Positions 24,456-31,073 of a stretch of 51,393 nt of DNA are shown one piece after another. The DNA comes from CAZRWD01 sp964603785 (GTDB lineage Bacteria; Fermentibacterota; Fermentibacteria; Fermentibacterales; Fermentibacteraceae). Positions within the stretch are counted from its first letter, which is position 1, and every line of letters begins with the position of its first letter. Where the stretch lies: positions 1 to 51,393 of the forward strand of contig CAZRWD010000015.1 of the NCBI GenBank assembly GCA_964603785.1, in the 5' to 3' direction. The notes under the pieces were generated by a model. The model saw nothing but the letters and a program-made list of their open reading frames with translations, was not told where the DNA came from and searched no databases. The position numbers and the translations under genes were made by a program.

Positions 24456-25898
24456 CTAGTACGCCCTCGCCACTATGGCCCTCCGGTCGGCCGGCCTGCC
24501 GGTCATGAAGCATGTCCCGGACTCACCGTCCTGTTCCAGCGGGATGCACCGGATCGTCGCCTTGGTCTCGGTCTGCAGCCGGTTCTCGTCCTCGCCCGAC
24601 CCGGCCCAGAAGACCCGGCAGAAGCCTGGGGTGGACTCGAAGCGGCTCCTGAAGTCATCGTAGTCCGAGGCGTCCCATGTCATGGCCTCGCGGGCACGGA
24701 GAGCCTCCGACAGCATCTCCGACTGGATGGAGGAAAGGCGCCTCATGACGGTGTCGGCGACATCGTCCAGCCCTATCGTGAACCGGGCGTCACGGCCGGG
24801 CCTGTTGCGCGCGGCTGCGGTCACCACGCCCGCCGCGAGGTCCCTGGGTCCGATCTCAAGCCGGAGAGGCACACCGCGGACCTCCCAGTGGTTGAACTTG
24901 AACCCGGGGCTCACCGTGTCGCGGTCGTCGAGCCTGACCCGGGCGCCTGCGGCCGTGAGCGCCTTCGCGACCGCGGAGGCGGCCTCGCCCACCAGACCCC
25001 TCTCCTCGTCGGTCCTGGAGATGGGCACGATGACGACCTGCACCGGAGCGAGCGAAGGGGGCAGGCGCAGGCCGGAGTCGTCGCCGTGGACCATAATCAC
25101 GGCTCCCACCAGCCTGGTGGAGACGCCCCAGCTGGTCTGGTGGACGAACTGCTGGGTGTTGTTCTCGTCGAGGAACCTGGTGTTGAAGACCCTCGCGAAG
25201 TTCGTGCCGAGGTAGTGGCTGGTGCCGGACTGCAGGGCCCAGCCGTTCCCCATCATGGCCTCGATCGAGTAGCTCTCGACCGCACCGGCGAACTTCTCCC
25301 TGTCGGTCTTCCGACCGGGGATGACCGGGATGGCGGCGTCCTCGAAGGCGAAGGAGCGGTAGACCTCGAGCATCCTCAGGGTCTCCTCCCTGGCCTCGCC
25401 CTCGGATGCGTGTGCGGTGTGCCCCTCCTGCCAGAGGAACTCGGTCGTCCTGAGGAACGCCCTCGGACGCAGCTCCCAGCGGACCACGTTCGCCCACTGG
25501 TTCAGGAGCATGGGCAGGTCGCGGTAGCTTCCTATCCACTTGGAGAACATGTGGTTGATTATGGTCTCCGATGTGGGGCGCACCACCAGCGGCTCCTCGA
25601 GGAGCCTGCCCCCCCCGTGGGTGACCACGGCCAGCTCGGGGGCGAACCCCTCGACGTGCTCGGCCTCCTTCTGGATGAAGCTCTGGGGTATGAAGAGCGG
25701 GAAGTAGGCGTTCTCGTGGCCCGTTTCCCTGAAGCGGCGGTCGAGGCTGTCGCGGATCCGCTCCCAGATGGCGAAGCCATAGGGCCTGATCACCATGCAG
25801 CCGCGGACCGGTGCCGCGTCGGCGAGCTCCGCCTCCCTTATCACATCCTGGTACCACTGCGAGTAGTCCTTCTGCCTGGGAGTGATGCTCTCGGCCAT
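24456..25898 (-). CDS. proS: Proline-tRNA ligase, archaeal/eukaryotic-like short type
   Basis: A 480-residue class II aminoacyl-tRNA synthetase. The N-terminus ITPRQKDYSQWYQDVIREAELAD, motif 2 region (RWELRPRAFLRTTEFLWQEGHTAHA, partly quoted) and HQTSWGVSTRLVGAVIM identify the short ProRS type, which lacks the inserted editing domain of the long bacterial enzyme. The anticodon-binding domain and a C-terminal zinc-type domain with spaced cysteines (FCRVFW, IRCIP, GTCFM) follow. The chain ends in Tyr (IVARAY), as expected for this type. The ATG at 25898 follows GGAGGAG. Without an editing domain, clearance of Ala-tRNA(Pro) would need a separate protein, not seen here. Confidence 0.95.
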   Translation of the reverse strand: MAESITPRQKDYSQWYQDVIREAELADAAPVRGCMVIRPYGFAIWERIRDSLDRRFRETGHENAYFPLFIPQSFIQKEAEHVEGFAPELAVVTHGGGRLLEEPLVVRPTSETIINHMFSKWIGSYRDLPMLLNQWANVVRWELRPRAFLRTTEFLWQEGHTAHASEGEAREETLRMLEVYRSFAFEDAAIPVIPGRKTDREKFAGAVESYSIEAMMGNGWALQSGTSHYLGTNFARVFNTRFLDENNTQQFVHQTSWGVSTRLVGAVIMVHGDDSGLRLPPSLAPVQVVIVPISRTDEERGLVGEAASAVAKALTAAGARVRLDDRDTVSPGFKFNHWEVRGVPLRLEIGPRDLAAGVVTAAARNRPGRDARFTIGLDDVADTVMRRLSSIQSEMLSEALRAREAMTWDASDYDDFRSRFESTPGFCRVFWAGSGEDENRLQTETKATIRCIPLEQDGESGTCFMTGRPADRRAIVARAY

Positions 25899-25906
25899 GG
25901 GTTCAG

Positions 25907-26096
25907 CTCCTCCGGGCCTGATGCCAGTTGCCGGCCGCCGTACGCCCCGCCCGCCCCGGGTCGTCCGGGGGATCGGGCCCGGGGAGAGTACGGACCCGGG
26001 CCGGCCCGTCGCGTGTCTCGCGAACCGCAAAACTAAGGCCTGCATGGCTCCCGGTGCAAGGTCCCCCGCCCTTCGCCGGCCGCGGGAATCCCGGGT
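25907..26096. other. Upstream region of proS, no further feature seen
   Basis: This GC-rich stretch, between the ribosome site of proS and the plus-strand promoter at 26097, contains short palindromes (CCCGGG-type) but no convincing promoter hexamers for proS, no tRNA and no conserved reading frame. The frame of proS stays open through it, but the strong GGAGGAG before the ATG at 25898 and the family N-terminus argue against an upstream start. Confidence 0.4.
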
Positions 26097-26125
26097 TTGA
26101 CAGCGGGCCGGTCCGAGCTTACGAT
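26097..26125 (+). promoter_or_regulatory. Near-consensus sigma-70 promoter of the structured RNA / PAP2-panB-pur operon
   Basis: TTGACA (26097-26102), a 17-base spacer and TACGAT (26120-26125). The -35 is perfect and the spacing optimal. Transcription should begin near 26132, immediately before the closing helix of the structured RNA. Confidence 0.65.
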
Positions 26126-26131
26126 TCGCTC

Positions 26132-26300
26132 ATGGGGGGCCATCGCCTGAGAGTGCTTTGGGTACCGATGGAGGCATCGCCCTTCTGTTGAGCTAATGCC
26201 GTGACCCCGCCCATGGCGGGCAGCAGATGCAAGATGCAGACGGCCGTACAAGTCCTCTAACCCTACCGTGGCGACATTCGTCAGAGCCCTGGCCCCCCTC
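26132..26300 (+). ncRNA. Structured RNA of about 170 nt, family not recognised
   Basis: The predicted 5' end pairs perfectly with the 3' end over 9 bp (26134-26142 with 26290-26298). Inside are a hairpin CGATG-GAGG-CATCG (26166-26179) extended by GGG/CCC, a helix CTGTTG/CAGCAG (26185-26190 with 26221-26226, one G-U) that carries a 6-bp hairpin CCCGCC/GGCGGG (26206-26220), and possible pairs 26143-26147/26270-26274 and GCCGT/ACGGC (26198-26202 with 26240-26244). It sits 7 bases behind a near-consensus promoter and 41 bases before the PAP2 start codon. It could be a free RNA such as a divergent 6S RNA, or a riboswitch-like leader of the downstream operon. No known riboswitch core, tRNA, SRP, tmRNA or RNase P signature was found. 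Confidence 0.55.
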
Positions 26301-26341
26301 GCCCCTCGAGGCGGCCGGACAGGCATGCCGGGACACCTGAT

Positions 26342-27250
26342 ATGAAGCTCGAAGAACGCCTCCTCGGAAGCATAACGGATCGCAGCTACAGGCTGATCCT
26401 CGTGTTCACCACGATCTATGCCGTCGCGATGACCGTCATCCCGTTCGCACGGCTCGTTCCCAGGTGGCCCGTCCACCTGCTGGTCCCGCTGGTGTTCTGG
26501 GCCCTCTACCGATGGCCGCGCATCCCCGAGGCCGCCAGGAGATGGGTCTACTACATCCTCCTGACCGTGACATACCAGGCACTGCGGTTCGTCGTCACGA
26601 CGAGGTCGGACCCGTTCCACGGGACCGGCGTCATAGCCTTCGAGCGGGCGGTGTTCGGGGGCGAGCTCCCGACCATCTGGCTCCAGTCGAGGCTCCATCC
26701 CCAGCCCGGCTTCGCCTGGTACGACTACGCATTCGCACTCCTGCACGGATCCCTCTTCGCATTCCCGCTCGTGCTGCCCGCCGTGCTGCTATGGCGCAGG
26801 GGAGCCCCGGCCATGAAGCGGGGAACCGTTGCGATAGTCCTCCTCTCCCTCTCCGGATACCTCACCTACGTGCTCTTCCCGCTCACGCCCCCGTGGATGG
26901 CGATGCTCGAGAGGGAGGTCCCGGCCATGGAGAGGGTCGTGTTCATGGCTCTGAGGAGGCTCGCCGGGTCGTGGCTCACCGGGGCGTTCCAGCCCAGCCC
27001 GCGAGGCGCCATGCCGTCTCTGCACGCCGGGCTGCCCTTCATGACGGTGCTCGTGGCGTTCCACGAGTTCGGCAGGAGGGCCTGGTGGGTCGTCCTCCCG
27101 GTGGCCGGCATCTGCTTCGAGGTCGTGTACGGGGCCGAGCACTATGTTCTGGACATCCTGGCGGGCTTCTGCTACGGATTCGCCGCCTACTGGATTGTCT
27201 ACCGGCGGCTGCTGCCTGACGGCACGGGAGGGAAACGGAGAGCGGCATGA
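26342..27250 (+). CDS. PAP2-superfamily membrane phosphatase/phosphotransferase (Aur1-like)
   Basis: A 302-residue integral membrane protein with about six helices. The C-terminal PAP2 motifs are PSPRGAMPSLHAGLPFM (SxxH with catalytic His) and YGAEHYVLDILAG (HxxxD). The layout resembles the inositol-phosphorylceramide synthase (Aur1) branch, which transfers lipid phosphate head groups, more than undecaprenyl pyrophosphatases. The substrate is unknown. The ATG at 26342 has only a weak ribosome site, so translation may depend on the structured leader upstream. The stop overlaps panB as ATGA. Confidence 0.8.
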   Translation: MKLEERLLGSITDRSYRLILVFTTIYAVAMTVIPFARLVPRWPVHLLVPLVFWALYRWPRIPEAARRWVYYILLTVTYQALRFVVTTRSDPFHGTGVIAFERAVFGGELPTIWLQSRLHPQPGFAWYDYAFALLHGSLFAFPLVLPAVLLWRRGAPAMKRGTVAIVLLSLSGYLTYVLFPLTPPWMAMLEREVPAMERVVFMALRRLAGSWLTGAFQPSPRGAMPSLHAGLPFMTVLVAFHEFGRRAWWVVLPVAGICFEVVYGAEHYVLDILAGFCYGFAAYWIVYRRLLPDGTGGKRRAA

Positions 27251-28077
27251 AGGAAACCGGCGTCTCCCCGGCATCTGTGAGGACCCTGCAGTCCAGGAAG
27301 GACAGGGGGGTGAGGATCGTCTCCCTCACGGCCTACGACTTCCCCACGGCGGCGCTGGAGGAGGCGGCCGGAGTGGACTTCATCCTCGTGGGGGACTCGA
27401 TGGCCATGACGGTCATGGGGGAGGAGACGACCCTGGGGGCGACCGTGGACATGATGCTCCCCCACGTCAGGGCCGTCCGCAGGGGTGCCCCCAGGACCCT
27501 GGTGGTGGCCGACCTGCCCTTCGGCTCCTATCAGGCCTCCGACGAGCTCGCTGTCGGATCGGCCGTGAGGATGGTCGCGGAGGGCGGCGCCGACGCGGTC
27601 AAGCTGGAGGGCGGCGCCCCGAGGCCCCTCTCCAGGGCCCGGGCCATCATGGAGTCGGGCATCCCCGTGATGGGGCACGTGGGGCTGCTCCCCCAGTCCG
27701 TCCGCAGCACCGGCGGCTACAGGGTGGTCGATGCGACGCAGGCCGCCAGGGTGACGGAGGAGGCGCTGGCCCTCGAGGAGGCCGGAGTCTTCGCCATCGT
27801 CCTCGAGAGCATGGAGGAGGGCGTCGCGCGAGATGTCACCAGGGCGCTCTCGGTGCCCACCATCGGGATCGGGGCGGGCCGCTTCACCGACGGGCAGATC
27901 CTCGTGGTGAACGACATGCTCGGCCTCACACCGGGGTTCGAGCCGAAGTTCCTGGAGCGTTACGCAGACCTGTCCGGCGTGATGGGGAAGGCCTTCGCGG
28001 AGTATTCGCGACAGGTCCGCGAAGGCGGGTATCCTGCGGTCCGTCATGTCTACTCGCCGGCCGGGGAGGATTCTTGA
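27247..28077 (+). CDS. panB: 3-methyl-2-oxobutanoate hydroxymethyltransferase
   Basis: A 276-residue TIM-barrel enzyme. Family motifs are SLTAYDFPTAALEEAAGVDFILVGDSMAMTVMG (partly quoted, metal-binding Asp in VGDS), ADLPFGSY, VKLEGG, VMGHVGLLPQS, and GIGAGRFTDGQILVVNDMLG. It adds a hydroxymethyl group from methylene-tetrahydrofolate to ketoisovalerate in pantothenate synthesis. Length is normal. The ATG at 27247 overlaps the PAP2 stop, and the stop overlaps the TTG of purD. The CoA pathway also appears at the right end of the window, in the Gmk-CoaB fusion. Confidence 0.95.
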   Translation: MKETGVSPASVRTLQSRKDRGVRIVSLTAYDFPTAALEEAAGVDFILVGDSMAMTVMGEETTLGATVDMMLPHVRAVRRGAPRTLVVADLPFGSYQASDELAVGSAVRMVAEGGADAVKLEGGAPRPLSRARAIMESGIPVMGHVGLLPQSVRSTGGYRVVDATQAARVTEEALALEEAGVFAIVLESMEEGVARDVTRALSVPTIGIGAGRFTDGQILVVNDMLGLTPGFEPKFLERYADLSGVMGKAFAEYSRQVREGGYPAVRHVYSPAGEDS

Positions 28078-29309
28078 GGGTCCTGATCGTCGGCTCCGGC
28101 GGCAGGGAGCACGCACTCGCCTGGGCCCTGTCCAGGGAGGGGGGGCACGACATCCACGCCGCCCCCGGCAACCCCGGTCTCGCCCGGTCGTTCGAGTGCC
28201 ACCCGGTGAGCGTCTCCGACCTGGAGGGCCTGGCCGGCCTGGCGGCGGGGCTCGATGCCGACCTCGTCGTCCCAGGGCCCGAGGCCCCTCTGGTGGCGGG
28301 TCTGGCCGACATCCTGACCGGCATGGGCAGACCCGTCTTCGGCCCCCCGGCCGCGGGCGCCATGATAGAGGGAAGCAAGTGGTTCGCGAAGGAGATCATG
28401 CTCCGCGCCGGGGTCCCGACCGCGGAGGGCAGGGTGTGCTCGTCCGCCGCGGAGGTGATCGAGGCGGCCGGGGGTGACTGGACCGGCTGGGTGCTGAAGG
28501 CGGACGGCCTCGCCGGCGGGAAGGGCGTCTTCCTCCCCTCCTGCCGGGAAGAGGCGGAGGAGGCCCTCCGGTCGCTCTTCCCCGGCGGCCGCGGAAGGGT
28601 CGTGGCCGAGCGCAGGCTCGCGGGACCCGAGGTCAGCGTCATGGCTCTCTGCTCGTCCGGCAGAGCCCATGCCCTCCCGCCGGGCAGGGACCACAAGAGG
28701 GCCTTCGACGGGGATGCCGGGCCTAACACGGGGGGGATGGGCGCGGTATGCCCGCCGCCGGGCCTTGACGGCGGCTTCGCCGGACGGATCGCCGGATCCG
28801 TCATCGAGCCCGTCCTCCGGGAGATGGAGAATCGAGGCATACGATACAGGGGGGCGCTCTACGCCGGGCTCATCCTGACGCCCGACGGGCCCCGCGTCCT
28901 GGAGTTCAACTGCCGGTTCGGAGACCCCGAGACCCAGGCCGTGATGCCGCTCGTCAAGGGCGACCTCGCCGCGGCGATGCTCTCGTGCGCCCTGGGAGAG
29001 CCCAGGTTCGACGGGCTCGAGACCCTTCCCGGAGCTTCGGCGTGCGTGGTGATGGCTTCGCGCGGATATCCCGGTCCCGTGTCCAGGGGTGTCCCGGTGG
29101 AGATCCCCGAGCTCTCCGGGGGAACGATCGTGTTCCACGCCGGGACGGCTCTGCGGGACGGCAGGCTGGTGACGGACGGGGGGCGTGTCCTGGGGGTGAC
29201 CGGGCTGGGCCGGACTCTTGCCGAGGCGGTCGAGTCGGCCTACGAGGCGGTCGGATCCATCAGCTTCGATGGCGCCTTCTGGCGCAGCGACATAGGGAGG
29301 GCGAGATGA
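28074..29309 (+). CDS. purD: Phosphoribosylamine-glycine ligase
   Basis: A 411-residue ATP-grasp enzyme of the purine pathway. The start is TTG at 28074 (TTGA overlap with panB), directly giving RVLIVGSGGREHALAWAL, the family N-terminus. Other motifs are VVPGPEAPLVAGL, MIEGSKWFAKEIMLRAGVPTA, VLKADGLAGGKGV, GRDHKRAFDGDAGPNTGGMGA and EFNCRFGDPETQAVMPL (metal-binding). It joins glycine to phosphoribosylamine using ATP. Its length is slightly below the ~425 usual. The stop overlaps purE as ATGA. Confidence 0.96.
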   Translation: MRVLIVGSGGREHALAWALSREGGHDIHAAPGNPGLARSFECHPVSVSDLEGLAGLAAGLDADLVVPGPEAPLVAGLADILTGMGRPVFGPPAAGAMIEGSKWFAKEIMLRAGVPTAEGRVCSSAAEVIEAAGGDWTGWVLKADGLAGGKGVFLPSCREEAEEALRSLFPGGRGRVVAERRLAGPEVSVMALCSSGRAHALPPGRDHKRAFDGDAGPNTGGMGAVCPPPGLDGGFAGRIAGSVIEPVLREMENRGIRYRGALYAGLILTPDGPRVLEFNCRFGDPETQAVMPLVKGDLAAAMLSCALGEPRFDGLETLPGASACVVMASRGYPGPVSRGVPVEIPELSGGTIVFHAGTALRDGRLVTDGGRVLGVTGLGRTLAEAVESAYEAVGSISFDGAFWRSDIGRAR

Positions 29310-29758
29310 ACGGTCCGCTTGTCGGCATCCTGATGGGCAGCGAGAGCGACATGGAGGTCATGGACAACGCCCGTGCGGTCCTGGAGGATCTCGGAATCCC
29401 GTCCGAGACCCGGGTCATGTCGGCGCACAGGACCCCCGACCAGGTCTCCTCCTACGCCTCCGGAGCCAGGGAGAGGGGGATACGGGTGCTCATCGCGGGC
29501 GCGGGGCTCGCGGCGCACCTCGCGGGGGCGGTTGCGTCCCGCACCATCCTGCCCGTCATCGGCGTGCCCCTGGCCGCCGGACCCCTCAACGGGCTCGACG
29601 CCCTCCTCTCGACCGTGATGATGCCCAAGGGGGTCCCCGTGGCGACCGTGGCCATAGGCTCGCACGGCGCCCGCAACGCGGGGTACCTGGCCGCCCAGAT
29701 CCTGGCCCTCTCCGACCCGGGTCTCGCCGAAAGGCTCCAGGCCCTCAGGAGCACGTGA
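29306..29758 (+). CDS. purE: N5-carboxyaminoimidazole ribonucleotide mutase, class I
   Basis: A 150-residue protein with the PurE motifs VGILMGSESDMEVMDNA, RVMSAHRTPDQV, IAGAGLAAHLAGAVAS, PVIGVPLAAGPLNGLDALLS and MPKGVPVATVAIGSHGARNAG. It converts N5-CAIR to CAIR and normally forms an octamer. A PurK partner is not in the window. The ATG at 29306 overlaps the purD stop, and its own stop overlaps the GTG of the next gene. Confidence 0.96.
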   Translation: MNGPLVGILMGSESDMEVMDNARAVLEDLGIPSETRVMSAHRTPDQVSSYASGARERGIRVLIAGAGLAAHLAGAVASRTILPVIGVPLAAGPLNGLDALLSTVMMPKGVPVATVAIGSHGARNAGYLAAQILALSDPGLAERLQALRST

Positions 29759-30357
29759 GGGAGACCCCCGTCCTCCGGGCCGACAGGATCGCCCCGGATC
29801 CGTCCGTCGTCGAGGAGGCCTCGTCGGTCCTGTCCCGCGGAGGCCTCGTCATCTACCCCTCGGACACCGTCTACGGGATCCTCTGCAGGGCCGGCAGGGT
29901 CGACGCGGTCACCAGGCTCTCGACCCTCAAGGGCTATCGCGGAGGCAGGAGCTTCATAGTCATCGCAGCCGACGTCCGGGGAGCGCTGTCACTCGCCGCG
30001 GCTGGATCCTGCCCGGCCGCGCTCGCCGACGAACACTGGCCCGGCGCGGTGACGATAGTGCTCGAGGCCGGCCCGTCGGCTCCGCCCTGGGTCTGCGGCG
30101 CGGACGGCACGATCGCCCTAAGGGTGCCCTCGGATCCTCTGAGCGGCGCCATCCTCGCCTCGGCGGGCTGTCCGCTGGTATCCACGAGTGCGAATCATGC
30201 CGGGGAGGAGCCCGTCTGCGACTTCCGGCGGATAAGGGCGTCGGTGCTGGCCGGCGTGGACCTCGCCCTCGACGGCGGTGCCCTCCCGGCGAGGCCTCCC
30301 AGCAGGGTGATAAGACCCGGACCGGGCGGAGTGGAGGTCCTTAGGGAGGGGGGCTAG
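29755..30357 (+). CDS. tsaC: L-threonylcarbamoyladenylate synthase (Sua5/YrdC)
   Basis: A 200-residue YrdC-fold enzyme that makes threonylcarbamoyl-AMP for the t6A37 modification of ANN-decoding tRNAs. Diagnostic segments are GLVIYPSDTVYGILC, STLKGYRGGRSFIVI, WPGAVTIVLEA, TIALRVPSDP and PLVSTSANHAGEEP. The GTG start at 29755 overlaps the purE stop (GTGA). The TAG stop shares a CTAG with the stop of the convergent creatininase gene. It is the last gene of the operon that starts with PAP2. Confidence 0.93.
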   Translation: MRETPVLRADRIAPDPSVVEEASSVLSRGGLVIYPSDTVYGILCRAGRVDAVTRLSTLKGYRGGRSFIVIAADVRGALSLAAAGSCPAALADEHWPGAVTIVLEAGPSAPPWVCGADGTIALRVPSDPLSGAILASAGCPLVSTSANHAGEEPVCDFRRIRASVLAGVDLALDGGALPARPPSRVIRPGPGGVEVLREGG

Positions 30358-31073
30358 CCCCTTCCCCGCTCGAACTCCTCCCATCCGTCCAGGATCCCCC
30401 CCACGATGGTCAGGAGCCTGTCCAGGAGCCTCCTGTAGTATTCCTCCGCGCGGTCGGTCGTGAAGGGTGTGGCGGGACCCCCCGAGTATCGGATAGACGA
30501 GGCCGGGGAGGGCCAGGCCCTCACGCCCGGCAGGGACAGCCACGAGCCGGTTCCCTTCCACTCCGGGCCGAATCCGGGCATGGCGGCATGCACCACCGAC
30601 AGCTCGTCCGAACCCCCGTGGCCCGCCGAGGAGCCGAAGATCTCCCCGGCGATCTCCTCCCCGGCGACCCACCAGTCGACGAGGGCGGTTCTCATCCCCG
30701 AGGCCTTCCACACCTCGGAAAGGGCGCCCGTCAGAACGTCCGTGTTCCCCCCGTGCCCGTTGAACACGATGACGCCCTCCGCGCCCGACGAGGCGAGCGA
30801 CTCGAGCAGTTCCACGACGAGGTACCTGTATGTCTCGGCGCTCATCCACATGCCGCCGGGATAGCCCGAGAGGGAGTTCACGAGTCCGAAGGGAAGGGTG
30901 GGGAGCAGGACCGCGCCGAACTCCCCGCAGAGGTCCGAGGCGATCTTCTCCGGAGCTATCACGTCCGTGCCCAGCGGGCCCCTGTCGTGGGCCTCGACGG
31001 TTCCCACGGGCCAGAACAGGTACCTGGGGGACAGGTTCGCGTAGTCCCGCGTGGTCATCTCGAGGAGCTTCAA
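30354..31073 (-). CDS. Creatininase-family amidohydrolase
   Basis: A 239-residue protein with the family's metal-site pattern: PVGTVEAHDRGPLGTDVIAPEKIA, PFGLVNSLSGYPG, FNGHGGNTDVL and DWWVAGEEIAGE. The usual E-x-H-G-x-H-L-P-L segment is altered to E-A-H-D-R-G-P-L, so one expected ligand differs and activity may too. Family members hydrolyse creatinine, mycofactocin precursors or riboflavin/F420-pathway amides. Here it closes the large envelope operon directly behind a radical SAM fusion. Creatininase homologues also accompany radical SAM enzymes in peptide-cofactor pathways, which makes the pairing notable. The start is TTG at 31073 (TTGA overlap). Confidence 0.8.
   Translation of the reverse strand: MKLLEMTTRDYANLSPRYLFWPVGTVEAHDRGPLGTDVIAPEKIASDLCGEFGAVLLPTLPFGLVNSLSGYPGGMWMSAETYRYLVVELLESLASSGAEGVIVFNGHGGNTDVLTGALSEVWKASGMRTALVDWWVAGEEIAGEIFGSSAGHGGSDELSVVHAAMPGFGPEWKGTGSWLSLPGVRAWPSPASSIRYSGGPATPFTTDRAEEYYRRLLDRLLTIVGGILDGWEEFERGRG

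Noticed and set aside
26132..26300. tRNA, TPP riboswitch (CTGAGA) or c-di-GMP-I riboswitch (GGGTACCGATGG) in the structured RNA
   Set aside because: Only single short matches were found. The TPsiC arm, the second TPP core box and the GEMM conserved loops are absent.
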